This document shows, piece after piece, positions 7,094-15,479 of a DNA stretch of 17,449 nucleotides. The notes below the pieces were generated by a model. That model ran no database searches. It saw only the letters and a list, made by a program, of their open reading frames with translations, and had not been told where the DNA came from. Each line of letters begins with the position of its first letter. Position 1 is the first letter of the stretch. Source of the DNA: Tardiphaga sp. (GTDB lineage Bacteria; Pseudomonadota; Alphaproteobacteria; Rhizobiales; Xanthobacteraceae); NCBI GenBank assembly GCA_014377915.1, contig JACMOT010000569.1, forward strand, positions 1 to 17,449, given 5' to 3'. The position numbers were made by a program, and so were the translations under genes.

Positions 7094-7729
7094 TTACATG
7101 ACTTTGTCGGAAATCTTCTGCGGTACAGGAACGCTGCCGGCAAAGGATGGCCGCTGCTCGATCCGCGCGCTGAACGCGGCGAGGTTCGGATACAGGCTTT
7201 GCCAGTCATAATCCGGCCATCGTACCGCGAGGTAGCCCATCACGGTTCCTACCGCGATATCGCCGAGACCGAACGCCGGCCCCACGGCGAATGTCCGGTC
7301 GCCGAGGAGGCGCGCCATCTCGCGCACGCCGCCGTCGATCTTGCGGCGCTGGCGAGCCATCCATTCCGGGCTTTTCGCCGCTTCAGCGCGCTGGCGCTCG
7401 AAGAACATCAGCACGAAGGCATCGCAGACGCCGTCGCACAGCACCTCCAGCCGACGCGCCGCGATCTTGCCATCGACGTCGAGCGGCAACAGTGGCGTCT
7501 CCGGATACTTCCATTCGAGGTACTGCATGATGAAACTCGACTCATAGACGGTGGAGCCGTCTTCGAGAATCAGGACCGGGAGTTTTTCCAGCGGATTGTA
7601 TTTCGGCGTCGCGCTCGTGCTGTCCCATGGCACTTCCGTAATGAGCTCGAACGGCAGACCTTTTTCAGCCAGGGCAATTCGCACCTTTCGCGCATAGGGG
7701 CTGGGCGTGGCGCTGATCAATTTGAACAT
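7094..7729 (-). CDS. Glutathione S-transferase family protein
   Basis: This 211-residue two-domain cytosolic GST is of the bacterial YibF-like type. The thioredoxin-fold N-terminal domain (1-80) has SPYARKVRIAL with the likely catalytic Ser10, the cis-proline loop KLPVL (P51), and the glutathione-contacting E63-S64 in VYESSFIMQYL. The all-helical C-terminal domain contains FGLGDIAVGTVMGYL (family form xxxADIAxxxxLxxL). GSTs in catabolic operons isomerise, dehalogenate or conjugate intermediates; which applies here cannot be told. GGAG lies about 7 bp upstream of the ATG. The gene precedes the OYE gene by 30 bp and follows the symporter gene, with a GC hairpin between. Confidence 0.92.
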   Translation of the reverse strand: MFKLISATPSPYARKVRIALAEKGLPFELITEVPWDSTSATPKYNPLEKLPVLILEDGSTVYESSFIMQYLEWKYPETPLLPLDVDGKIAARRLEVLCDGVCDAFVLMFFERQRAEAAKSPEWMARQRRKIDGGVREMARLLGDRTFAVGPAFGLGDIAVGTVMGYLAVRWPDYDWQSLYPNLAAFSARIEQRPSFAGSVPVPQKISDKVM

Positions 7730-7762
7730 GACGGGCTCCGTGCATTAGACATCGAGACGATG

Positions 7763-7787
7763 GCGGCGCGCCCGTGCGACGCGCCGC
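7763..7787 (-). terminator. GC-rich intercistronic hairpin between the symporter and GST genes
   Basis: GCGGCGCG (7763-7770) pairs with CGCGCCGC (7780-7787) around a 9-nt loop, 9 bp beyond the symporter stop. No T-tract follows on the minus strand, so it may only attenuate transcription or protect the upstream mRNA segment. Confidence 0.4.
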
Positions 7788-7796
7788 TTACCGGGT

Positions 7797-9353
7797 TTAC
7801 TCCGCGGCGACGGCGGCGCCGCCAATGCCCCGGGCGGTCTGCATGTCGAACCGGCCGCGATCGCTGGCGGCCTGACGGCTATGATCGAGCACCGAAACCA
7901 GCCAGCAGGTGAGGAAGGCCAGCGGCATGGTCACGATCGTCGGCGGGTCGATCGGGAAGATCGGCGCGGCGAAACCGAGCACCTTGACCCAAACCGGCGG
8001 TCCCAGAATGGTCAGCGCCAGCGCGCTGAACAGCCCCACCGAGCCACCGATCACAGCCCCCTTGGTCGTCAATCCCCGCCAGTAGATCGAAAGCAGCAGC
8101 AGCGGAAAGGTCGACGAACAGGCAACCGCGAAGGCCAGCGACACCATGTAGGCGACGTTCTGGGTCTGGAACGCGATCCCGAGCAGCACCGCGACAATGC
8201 CGAGGCCGACGGTGGCGATTTTCGAAACCCGGACTTCCTTGCGGTCGTCAGCGGGACCCTTGCGGAACACGCTGGCGTAGAGGTCGTGCGAAACCGCCGA
8301 GGCGCCGGCCAGCGTCAATCCGGCCACTACCGCGAGGATGGTCGAGAATGCCACCGCCGAGATGAAGCCCAGCATCGCGCTGCCGCCGACGGCATTGGCG
8401 AGGTGGATGGCCGCCATGTTGCCGCCGCCGATCAGGCCACCCTTGGCATCGAGATAGGTCGGATCCTTGGCCAGTAGCGCCAGCGCCCCAAAGCCGATGA
8501 TGAAGACCAGCGAAAAGAAGTAGTTCATCCAGACCGCGGCCCAGAACACCGAGACCCGCGCGGCCTTCGCGTCCGGGACCGTGAAGAAGCGCATCAGGAT
8601 ATGCGGCAGGCCGGCGGTGCCGAACATCAACGCCAGCCCGAGCGAGATTGCCGACAGCGGATCTTTCGACAGGAATTGCGGTGTCAGGATCGCTGTGCCC
8701 TTGGGGTGAACACTGACCGCTTTCGCCAGCAGCGCGCCAAAGTCGAAGCCGAATTGCATCATGACGAGAAACGCAATAATGGTGCCGCCGGTCAGGAACA
8801 GCACCGCCTTGACGATCTGCACCCAGGTGGTTGCCACCATGCCGCCAAACATCACGTAGCAGATCATCAGCACGCCGACGATGATCTCGGCATAGATGTA
8901 GTCGAGGTCGAACAGTAGCTTGATGAGCTGGCCGGCGCCGACCATCTGGGCGATCAAATAGAACGCGACAACCACCAGCGACGCACAAGCGGAGAAAATA
9001 CGAATGGGCTTCTCGTTAAGGCGATAGCAAAGCACGTCGGTGAAGGTGAAGCGGCCGAGATTGCGAAGCCGTTCGGCCAGCAGGAACACCACGATCGGAA
9101 GCCCGGTGGTGTATCCGACAGCGAAGACCAGGCCGTCGAAGCCGGAGGAAAAGACCAGGCCGGACAGTCCAAGAAAAGCACCCGCCGAGATGAAATCACC
9201 TGAAATCGCGAGACCGTTCTGGAAACCGGTGATCCGGCCACCCGCGGCGTAAAAGTCATCGGTGGATTTGGTTCGCTTCGCGGCCCACCAGGTGATGCCC
9301 AGGGTCACAAGAACGAATGCGACAAACAGAATGATAGCGGTCGGATTGGTCAT
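7797..9353 (-). CDS. actP: ActP-like cation/acetate symporter (SSS family)
   Basis: This 518-residue member of the sodium:solute symporter family is very close in pattern to E. coli ActP (549 residues). Shared blocks include [80 protein letters not shown] and [17 protein letters not shown]. About 13 transmembrane helices are expected. ActP imports acetate and similar short carboxylates with a cation. There is no acs gene alongside, so the substrate may be another small monocarboxylate of this operon. I use the ATG at 9351-9353, which has GAGGGGG about 6 bp upstream, instead of a longer in-frame start at 9413 that would overlap the DUF485 gene. The spacing of 10 bp to the DUF485 gene mirrors the E. 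coli yjcH-actP pair. Confidence 0.93.
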   Translation of the reverse strand: MTNPTAIILFVAFVLVTLGITWWAAKRTKSTDDFYAAGGRITGFQNGLAISGDFISAGAFLGLSGLVFSSGFDGLVFAVGYTTGLPIVVFLLAERLRNLGRFTFTDVLCYRLNEKPIRIFSACASLVVVAFYLIAQMVGAGQLIKLLFDLDYIYAEIIVGVLMICYVMFGGMVATTWVQIVKAVLFLTGGTIIAFLVMMQFGFDFGALLAKAVSVHPKGTAILTPQFLSKDPLSAISLGLALMFGTAGLPHILMRFFTVPDAKAARVSVFWAAVWMNYFFSLVFIIGFGALALLAKDPTYLDAKGGLIGGGNMAAIHLANAVGGSAMLGFISAVAFSTILAVVAGLTLAGASAVSHDLYASVFRKGPADDRKEVRVSKIATVGLGIVAVLLGIAFQTQNVAYMVSLAFAVACSSTFPLLLLSIYWRGLTTKGAVIGGSVGLFSALALTILGPPVWVKVLGFAAPIFPIDPPTIVTMPLAFLTCWLVSVLDHSRQAASDRGRFDMQTARGIGGAAVAAE

Positions 9354-9363
9354 CGATACCCCC

Positions 9364-9636
9364 TCAAGCGCGACGGTTTGCAACAAGAACGTAAACGCCC
9401 GCGAGCACCACACCGAGCGCGATCACGAACAGGCCGTAAGCGAACGCCCAGGTCACGGTGCCGCCGGCGAAGACCGGGATGGCCAGCACCGACGGCGCGA
9501 AGGTGCCAAGCCCAATAAAGCCGGCATAGACCAGCATCAGGATGAGCGTCAGCGGAAGCCCGATATTCACATTGCTGACGCGGATGCCGTTGCCGGGTTT
9601 CCCGGCCGGGTCTGGATCTGGCAACAAGCGAGACAT
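9364..9636 (-). CDS. DUF485 family inner-membrane protein (YjcH-like)
   Basis: This 90-residue protein has two hydrophobic helices, one within [20 protein letters not shown] and one within [19 protein letters not shown]. Its spacing and position directly before an actP-like gene are those of DUF485/YjcH proteins, which accompany ActP in many proteobacteria; the molecular function is not established. I use the ATG at 9634-9636, because AGGAG lies 8 bp upstream of it and sits too close to the alternative GTG at 9645. It ends 10 bp before the symporter start, so the two are almost certainly co-translated. A 63-bp gap separates it from the cupin gene upstream on the same strand. Confidence 0.88.
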   Translation of the reverse strand: MSRLLPDPDPAGKPGNGIRVSNVNIGLPLTLILMLVYAGFIGLGTFAPSVLAIPVFAGGTVTWAFAYGLFVIALGVVLAGVYVLVANRRA

Positions 9637-9699
9637 TCTGTTCACTCCTGGAGGACCTGTTGACGAGTTACCGGCGATACGGTGACCTTTGGAAACGCC

Positions 9700-10137
9700 T
9701 CACACCTTGCCCGGCACCACGCCCGGCGCCAGAACCGTGAACTCCGCGGAGTTGCGCATCGCGGCCTCCGGTCCCGTCGGCGAATAGACCGCGAGAATGC
9801 GCAGCGGCTCCCATCCGGTGTTGAAGGTCGAATGGAAGGCGCCGCGCGGAATCGTGACCAGACTGCCGGCGCTGATCGCGGTCGTGACCGGAAGCCCGGT
9901 CTCATCCTCGATCATCATCTCGCCCGCGCCGGCTAGCACATAGATCAGCTGCTCGGAGGCCGGATGATTGTGACGTTCATGACCTTTGCCCGGGTCAAAG
10001 AACAGCGACACAGCGCTCATGCGCTCGGTGCCGCTGACTTCAGGGGACGCCAGGGTTTTCGCGGTGACCCAGCTTGATATGATCGTATCGACATCGTTCG
10101 GCGTGATGACGTGCTTGATGGTGGTCGCGGCAGACAT
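9700..10137 (-). CDS. Small cupin-domain protein
   Basis: This 145-residue protein is a single cupin barrel (cupin_2 type). Cupin motif 1 is seen as GHERHNHPASEQLIYVLAGAG, with metal-ligand candidates H56, H58 and E62. Motif 2 is seen as GSLVTIPRGAFHSTFN with H102. The ligands for one bound divalent metal are therefore present. Small cupins act as dioxygenases, isomerases or binding/sensor proteins, and nothing here decides which. GGAG lies 6 bp before the ATG. The gene is 30 bp downstream of the MFS gene and 63 bp upstream of the DUF485 gene, on the same strand, so it belongs to the operon. An enzymatic role on a pathway intermediate is inferred from context only. Confidence 0.9.
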   Translation of the reverse strand: MSAATTIKHVITPNDVDTIISSWVTAKTLASPEVSGTERMSAVSLFFDPGKGHERHNHPASEQLIYVLAGAGEMMIEDETGLPVTTAISAGSLVTIPRGAFHSTFNTGWEPLRILAVYSPTGPEAAMRNSAEFTVLAPGVVPGKV

Positions 10138-10167
10138 GAAAATCTCCAGTCGAAAATGAGGGTTCGC

Positions 10168-11778
10168 TCAGCGGTTGATGTCGAAATCCTTGGTCTCGGG
10201 AACCAGCAGCGCACCGATCAGCACCGTGGCGCCGCAGATGATGATCGGAAACCAGAGACCCGAGTAGATGTCGCCGTTCGCCGCCACCAGCGCGAAGGCG
10301 AAGGTCGGCGTCAGTCCGCCAAACCAGCCGGTACCGATGTGATAGGGCAGCGACATCGAGGTGTAGCGAATCCGGGTCGGAAACATCTCGACCAGCATGG
10401 CAGCGACCGGGCCGTAGGCCATCGTCAGACAGAACACGAGGCCGAACACGATCAGCGTCAGCATCACGACGTTGACGCCGGCGGGATCGGCCCTGGCCGG
10501 GTAGCCGGCGGCTTGCACGGCGCCGGCTAGATCAGACAGCGCGATCGGTTGTCCTCCGACCATGACGGTCGCGGTTGAACCCGCTGGTGCCGCTTGCGTG
10601 GTATAGCTGACCGACAACGCCGCCAGTCGCGATTTGGCGAGATCGCAGGGCGTGGTGAACTTCGCCGTGCCTGTCAGGTTGAACTGGAAGCTGCAACTGG
10701 CGGGATCGGCAATCAGCGTGACTGGCGCATTGTCGAGCGCACGCTCGAGCGCCGGATTACCGAAATGCGTCAGGCCATGGAAGGCAGGATAATAGGCCAG
10801 CGTGGCCAGCAGGATGCCGCCGAGAACGATTTTCTTGCGGCCGATGCGATCCGACAGCGTGCCGAACACCACGAAGAACGGCGTCGCCATCAGCAGAGCC
10901 ACCATCACCACGACATTGGCCGTGATCGGATCGACCTTCAGCGTCTGGGTCAGGAACAGCAAGGTGTAGAACTGCGTCGTGTACCACACCACACCAAAGC
11001 CGGCGATCAGACCGAACAGCGACGTCAACACCACCTTGAGGTTTGGCCAGCGACCGAAGGCTTCCGACAGCGGCGCCTTCGATAGCGTTCCCTGGGCCTT
11101 CATTTTCGCGAACACCGGCGACTCTTCCAGCGACATCCGGATCCACACCGAGATCGCCAGCATGAAGATCGACAACAGGAACGGCAGCCGCCATCCCCAC
11201 GCGGCAAAGGCGGGTTCTCCGACCGCGAGCCGGGTGAGCAGCACCACGACGAGGCTGAGGATGAAACCGGCGGTGCCGGTAACCTGGATCCAGGATGTGA
11301 AGGCGCCACGGCGCCCCTTGGTGGCATGCTCGGCCACATAGACGACCGCACCGCCATACTCGCCGCCGATCGCGAGCCCCTGCAGCATGCGCAACGACAC
11401 CAGAATAGCCGGGGCGGCGAGTCCGATCGTGTCGTAACCGGGCAGAAGTCCAACGGCGAACGTGCCGAAGCCCATGATCAGGATGGTAACAAGGAAAGTA
11501 TATTTGCGTCCAACCAGATCGCCGAGCCGGCCGAACACCAGGGCGCCCAACGGCCGGACAATGAACCCGGCCGAAAAGGTCAGCATCGCAAAGATGAACC
11601 CGATCGACGGATCCGCCTTGGTAAAAAACTGCTGGCCAATGAGGCCGGCCAGTGAGCCGAACAGCACGAAATCATACCACTCGAAGATCGTGCCGAGCGA
11701 GGCCGCCACCAGAACCTTGCGTTCTTCGCGGCTCAACCGTTCGCGCGCGGGAGCCAGCACCATCGTCGCGTCGCTCAT
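10168..11778 (-). CDS. MFS transporter, metabolite:H+ symporter (MHS) family
   Basis: This 536-residue, 12-helix transporter shows MHS-type motifs: GTIFEWYDFVLFGSLAG in helix 1, GRLGDLVGRK (83-92) in loop 2-3, LQGLAIGGEYGGA (132-144), the central loop EESPVFAKM, and the repeated loop motif GTLSDRIGRKK (306-316). The MHS family includes ProP, KgtP, ShiA and uptake systems for aromatic or dicarboxylic acids by proton symport. About 95 extra residues (roughly 336-432) lie between two late helices; they contain two cysteines (C362, C378) and probably form a periplasmic loop. The ATG has GGAG upstream. It is the first gene of the minus-strand operon and is divergent from iclR, with a 16-bp palindrome between. 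It probably imports the compound that induces the operon. Confidence 0.93.
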   Translation of the reverse strand: MSDATMVLAPARERLSREERKVLVAASLGTIFEWYDFVLFGSLAGLIGQQFFTKADPSIGFIFAMLTFSAGFIVRPLGALVFGRLGDLVGRKYTFLVTILIMGFGTFAVGLLPGYDTIGLAAPAILVSLRMLQGLAIGGEYGGAVVYVAEHATKGRRGAFTSWIQVTGTAGFILSLVVVLLTRLAVGEPAFAAWGWRLPFLLSIFMLAISVWIRMSLEESPVFAKMKAQGTLSKAPLSEAFGRWPNLKVVLTSLFGLIAGFGVVWYTTQFYTLLFLTQTLKVDPITANVVVMVALLMATPFFVVFGTLSDRIGRKKIVLGGILLATLAYYPAFHGLTHFGNPALERALDNAPVTLIADPASCSFQFNLTGTAKFTTPCDLAKSRLAALSVSYTTQAAPAGSTATVMVGGQPIALSDLAGAVQAAGYPARADPAGVNVVMLTLIVFGLVFCLTMAYGPVAAMLVEMFPTRIRYTSMSLPYHIGTGWFGGLTPTFAFALVAANGDIYSGLWFPIIICGATVLIGALLVPETKDFDINR

Positions 11779-11969
11779 TTTCCACTTCTCCTACTTTGCA
11801 GCCGAGACAGGATCATCGCTCGGTCAATTATGTTCAGAGCCAACGGAAATAGGCTAGAGTTATTTCGATATATCGAAAAGCATTTCTATTAGCCGAAATG
11901 TTTCTATTTTAGGCAACGTGTTGCACGTGCTTGCCGGCGCGGCGCTGGCGAATTAACCAGAGGCCCATC
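11779..11969. promoter_or_regulatory. Divergent MFS/iclR promoter region
   Basis: This 191-bp region is clearly AT-richer than its surroundings and lies between the two divergent starts. It holds the perfect palindrome at 11863-11878 and the inverted repeat CATTTC (11881-11886)/GAAATG (11895-11900). It also holds two copies of TTTCTATT (11883-11890 and 11901-11908), each followed by TAG or AG. Both promoters and the IclR operator most likely lie here; I could not fix -35/-10 boxes with confidence. Confidence 0.7.
11863..11878. promoter_or_regulatory. 16-bp perfect palindrome, candidate IclR operator
   Basis: TTTCGATATATCGAAA is self-complementary over all 16 bases. Known operators of IclR-family regulators of aromatic catabolism (PcaU/PcaR type) have a TTCGAT...ATCG core, and this site matches that shape. 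It lies 85 bp upstream of the MFS start and 92 bp upstream of the IclR start, which suits control of both. Confidence 0.65.
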
Positions 11970-12740
11970 ATGAATCAGGCGGGGCGGATGAATAGCCAGG
12001 ACCAGGTCAAGGCAGCTTCCCGAACTCTCGATCTGTTCGAGGCTTTCGCGGAAGCCGGCGGGCCGTTATCGCTGACCGAAATATCGCAGCGCATCGGGGT
12101 GCCTATTTCCAGCTGCCATAGCCTGGTGCGGACCCTGCAGGTCCGCGGCTATGTCTACATCCTGGAAGAGCGCAAGCGGATTTACCCGACCAAGCGGCTG
12201 TTCAACATCGCGCAATCGATCGGCCGCTACGACAGCCTTCTGGAGCGCCTCACACCGATCGCGGCCAGCCTGGCGAAGGCCACCGGGGAGACGGTAATCA
12301 TCGGCAAGATGCAGGGCGACATCGTGATCTATCTCGAGGTTATTCCGGGCAGCCATACCGTGCGCTACACGGCGTCGCCTGGCGACACGTTTCCAACCCA
12401 CAGCACCGCGCTGGGCAAATCGACGCTCAGCCTGCTCAGCGACGTCGCGCTGGACAAGGCGATTTCCAAACTCGAATTCACGGCCTTCACGGCGGCCACG
12501 ATCACCGATCCCAAGGCCTTCAAGCAGGATATCCTGGAAGGTCGCGCGCGCGGCTATTTCCTGACGCGCGGCGAAACCGTCGCCGATGTCATGGGCATTT
12601 CAATTGCCCGCCGCATCGGCGGCGAGCCCTACGCGATCGGCGTCGCCGGCCCCGCCTCGCGGCTTGAGGAAAATTTCGAAGCCTATCTGGCCGCCGTCAA
12701 GGACGCCGAAAGCGATATCGACCGGATCGACGGCGACTAG
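11970..12740 (+). CDS. IclR family transcriptional regulator
   Basis: This 256-residue regulator has an N-terminal winged helix-turn-helix (about 12-75) reading AASRTLDLFEAFAEAGGPLSLTEISQRIGVPISSCHSLVRTLQVRGYV. A C-terminal IclR effector domain (about 85-250) follows, with the typical GDTFPTHSTALGKSTLSLL (family form GxxxPxxxTALGKAxLA), RGYFLTRGE and IGVAGPASRLEE. IclR proteins bind small organic acids and act as repressors or activators of catabolic operons. I prefer the ATG at 11970, with AGAGG about 6 bp upstream; an ATG at 11988 is also possible, and a TTG at 11931 lacks support. It is divergent from the MFS-led operon, which it probably regulates through the palindrome between them, and possibly also autoregulates. 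Confidence 0.93.
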   Translation: MNQAGRMNSQDQVKAASRTLDLFEAFAEAGGPLSLTEISQRIGVPISSCHSLVRTLQVRGYVYILEERKRIYPTKRLFNIAQSIGRYDSLLERLTPIAASLAKATGETVIIGKMQGDIVIYLEVIPGSHTVRYTASPGDTFPTHSTALGKSTLSLLSDVALDKAISKLEFTAFTAATITDPKAFKQDILEGRARGYFLTRGETVADVMGISIARRIGGEPYAIGVAGPASRLEENFEAYLAAVKDAESDIDRIDGD

Positions 12741-12985
12741 CGTAGCGCTGTTTTCCTCGCAATCGTTCCTGCTGACACCAGAACCGCCGAATACGCGCTT
12801 GCGGTTCCGCTGCTGGCATTGGCCGTGCGAACCAGGGACGCGGGCATCGGCATCTCGTACCAATTGGCGGCGGTTGGCTATCAGCACGGCGATCTGAAAT
12901 TGAAATGCCGCCCCGCAGCCTTGAGAAACATCAAGCATGATTTCCGCCAGGCGCCTACATTGTGCCGGATCGGTGTTGAAAGACG

Positions 12986-14563
12986 ATGCAAGCCATGGTT
13001 CTGGACCGGCGGGGCGCCCCCCTTTCACCACGCGAACGGCCGGATCAGGATGCGGTGCTGGAATTTGTGCGGCAGACCGAGCCCGGCATGCGGCGCGTCG
13101 ATACCCATGCCTCGATCGTCTTTCTTGGCCAGCACCGGGTGCTGAAAATCAAGCGCGCCGTTCGCCTGCCTTTTCTGGATTACTCGACACTCGCCCGCCG
13201 CCGGGCGGCCTGCGCGGAAGAGCTGAGGGTCAACAAGCCATTTGCTCCGCTGATCTACCGCGACGTGCTCCCGATCACCTGGCAACATGGGGGCCTCGCC
13301 CTTGATGGTGATGGCGAAGCCGTGGAGTGGGCCGTCGAAATGTCGCGGTTTGACGAGACTCGTAGCTTCGAACAGCTCGCCGCCCGCCACGAACTCACTC
13401 CCGAACTGGCGACAGCGGTGGCCGATACGATTCTGGCAGCGCATCGACGGGAGCCGGCAGCCCGAACCACCGGCTGGGTTGCCTCCATCACCGGCCTCAT
13501 CGAGCGAAACTCCGTCAGGTTTCGAAGCGTCGACGGCCTGCTTGCGTCGGACATCGATGGCCTGGATGCGCGGTGCCATGCCGCGTTGGCGACCCACAGG
13601 CACCTGCTTCAGCAGCGCGCGGCGGCAGGCTTCGTGCGCCGCTGCCACGGCGATCTGCACCTTGGCAATATTGTGCTGATCGACGGCCAGCCGGTGCTGT
13701 TCGACGCCATCGAATTCGATCCGGCGATCGCCACCACCGACATTCTCTACGACCTCGCTTTTCCGCTGATGGATCTGGTCCGCTATGGCGCATTCGCCGA
13801 AGCCAATGCGCTGTTCAACCGCTATATGGAGGCCGGCGCCGAGGCCAACCGCGAGGCGCTGGCCCTGCTGCCGCTGTTTCTGTCGATCCGTGCCGCGATC
13901 CGCGCCCATGTCCTGTTTACCAGGAGCGAGCAGACCGGGAGCGACAGCACGGTCCGGGACGAGGCCCGAACTTACTTCGACCTCGCCCTTGAACTGATGG
14001 CTCCGCCATTGCCCTGCCTGGTGGCCATCGGAGGCCTGTCTGGAACCGGCAAGAGCGTACTCGCGCGCGGAGTCGCGCCGCGGCTCGGGCCGCTGCCCGG
14101 CGCGCTGATCCTGCGATCCGATGTCATCCGCAAGAAGCTGTTCGGCATCAACGAGACCGAGCGGCTGCCGGCTTCGGCCTATACAATCGAGGTGACGGCG
14201 CGAGTATACGAGGCCTTGCTGAAGGCCGCGGAATGTACGGCGCTACAGGGGCATTCCGCGATTCTCGACGCCGCCTTTCTCCGCGAAACGGAGCGCGCGG
14301 CGGTTTCAACCCTCGCACCAGCCAACATCCCGCATCTCGGGATTTTTCTCACCGCTGAACGATCGGTCCGGATCGCAAGGATCGAACATCGACAAAATGA
14401 CGCATCGGACGCGACCGCAGCGGTCGCGATCCAGCAGGAAGGATTTGCGCTGGGCAGGATGGACTGGCCCTTGATCGATGCCGGAGGACCATCGGAACAG
14501 ACGCTCGCCCGCGCGCTCCATTGTCTGAAATGGCCTCGCTTCGAAACGACAGGCACGCCGTGA
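12986..14563 (+). CDS. Fused aminoglycoside phosphotransferase-like kinase / AAA ATPase
   Basis: This 525-residue protein has two domains. The N-terminal half (about 20-335) is an APH/protein-kinase-like fold. It shows a lysine-containing strand VLKIKRA (52-58), the catalytic loop HGDLHLGN (221-228), and VLFDAIEFDP (237-246) in place of the metal-binding DFD. The C-terminal half (about 343-520) is a P-loop kinase/ATPase with Walker A GGLSGTGKS (349-357), a following RSDVIRKKLFG segment, and GHSAILDAAFLR as the likely Walker-B-region strand. This architecture (COG2187 plus COG0645) is conserved in proteobacteria, and its physiological substrate is not established; antibiotic resistance should not be assumed. 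The stop codon overlaps the likely GTG start of the CHAD gene downstream, indicating coupled translation. A 245-bp gap without a gene precedes it. Confidence 0.9.
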   Translation: MQAMVLDRRGAPLSPRERPDQDAVLEFVRQTEPGMRRVDTHASIVFLGQHRVLKIKRAVRLPFLDYSTLARRRAACAEELRVNKPFAPLIYRDVLPITWQHGGLALDGDGEAVEWAVEMSRFDETRSFEQLAARHELTPELATAVADTILAAHRREPAARTTGWVASITGLIERNSVRFRSVDGLLASDIDGLDARCHAALATHRHLLQQRAAAGFVRRCHGDLHLGNIVLIDGQPVLFDAIEFDPAIATTDILYDLAFPLMDLVRYGAFAEANALFNRYMEAGAEANREALALLPLFLSIRAAIRAHVLFTRSEQTGSDSTVRDEARTYFDLALELMAPPLPCLVAIGGLSGTGKSVLARGVAPRLGPLPGALILRSDVIRKKLFGINETERLPASAYTIEVTARVYEALLKAAECTALQGHSAILDAAFLRETERAAVSTLAPANIPHLGIFLTAERSVRIARIEHRQNDASDATAAVAIQQEGFALGRMDWPLIDAGGPSEQTLARALHCLKWPRFETTGTP

Positions 14564-15393
14564 CGGCGTCCAGCTCCGCGAGTCAACCCGGACCGAATTG
14601 CCAGAGCGCGTTCCAGCGCATGGCCCGGCCATGCGTTGCCCTGATCCGAGACCATCGTGGCGCGGCCTGCCGGGGCCGCCCGGAAGCCATTCATCAAATC
14701 CGGATCGGCCTCACCAGGTTACAGGCCGCGCGAAAATTTTTCGCGGCCATGACGCAGGACGGCGAATGGCCATGGCTGAAGACCGAGATCATCTGGCTCA
14801 ACTCCGCGCTGGGCCCGGCACGAGACAATGATGTAACGACCGGCCATGTCAGGACCGGTCTGAAACAACCGCTGGCCGCCAAAGACAGCAAGCTAATGGC
14901 CCTGGCCACGAGACGGAGCCACCGGCGGCTCACCTCGGTGCTGCGCTCCAAACGTTACGACCGGCTCATCGCCGCCCTCTCGCACTGGATCGATGCCGGA
15001 CCATGGCTGACGACCGGCGCCGCCGCGGCGCGCCACCGACGCCGGCAAATACTCGCTGACTATGCCGCGGCCCGCTTGCAACGATGGAAGCGACGTCTTG
15101 TCCGCGACAGCGCAGGCGGCATGAAGGGCAATCGACGACGCCACCGCCTTCGCATCGCCGCCAAACGCTACCGCTACATGCGCGAGGCCCTGCTCGCCCT
15201 TGGCATACCGGAAAGCCGAAGCGGAACCCGGCAGCGCGAGGCGGCACAGTTCGCCCAACGCGCGCTCGGCGACCTCCGGGATCTGCAGCGGCTGCGAAAT
15301 CTGCAGCCGCAAGATTTTCCCGTCAGGATCTACCGGCGCCGAAAGATGCGACTGCTGCGACAGGCCCGTCAGGCGTTTCGCAGCCTGCGCTAA
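14560..15393 (+). CDS. CHAD domain-containing protein
   Basis: CHAD domains are conserved helical bundles rich in His, Arg and Lys. Published work shows some bind polyphosphate and localise to polyphosphate granules. Here the first signature is EAIHQIRIGLTRLQAARKFF (about 42-61), with the conserved H45/R48/R53-type positions. The second is RHRLRIAAKRYRYMREALLAL in the C-terminal half. The protein is strongly basic throughout. I prefer the GTG at 14560-14562, whose last two bases overlap the TGA of the kinase gene (GTGA); this gives 277 residues. Starts at 14530 (ATG) and 14521 (TTG) would extend it into the kinase gene. No CYTH domain is fused. The coupling suggests a shared function with the kinase, perhaps in phosphate or polyphosphate metabolism (inference). 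Confidence 0.88.
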   Translation: MTASSSASQPGPNCQSAFQRMARPCVALIRDHRGAACRGRPEAIHQIRIGLTRLQAARKFFAAMTQDGEWPWLKTEIIWLNSALGPARDNDVTTGHVRTGLKQPLAAKDSKLMALATRRSHRRLTSVLRSKRYDRLIAALSHWIDAGPWLTTGAAAARHRRRQILADYAAARLQRWKRRLVRDSAGGMKGNRRRHRLRIAAKRYRYMREALLALGIPESRSGTRQREAAQFAQRALGDLRDLQRLRNLQPQDFPVRIYRRRKMRLLRQARQAFRSLR

Positions 15394-15479
15394 TCCAAGC
15401 CCTCCGCGCGCCTCGGTAGGGCAACCCTGGCCCCTGAAGCCTCCGGCCATCGTGGTTCGGCGTGAGCTGTTCAGCGCGC

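Noticed and set aside
12741..12985. Inverted repeat GAACCGC-N13-GCGGTTC after iclR as a terminator
   Set aside because: Arms of only 7 bp, a 13-nt loop and no T-tract; too weak to call. No gene is seen in this 245-bp gap.
13025..13909. 294-codon minus-strand frame opposite the kinase/AAA gene
   Set aside because: The plus strand carries HGDLHLGN and Walker A motifs; this frame has none.
12986..14563. Aminoglycoside resistance function for the APH-like protein
   Set aside because: The fused AAA domain and CHAD neighbour place it in a conserved family of unknown substrate, not among resistance enzymes.
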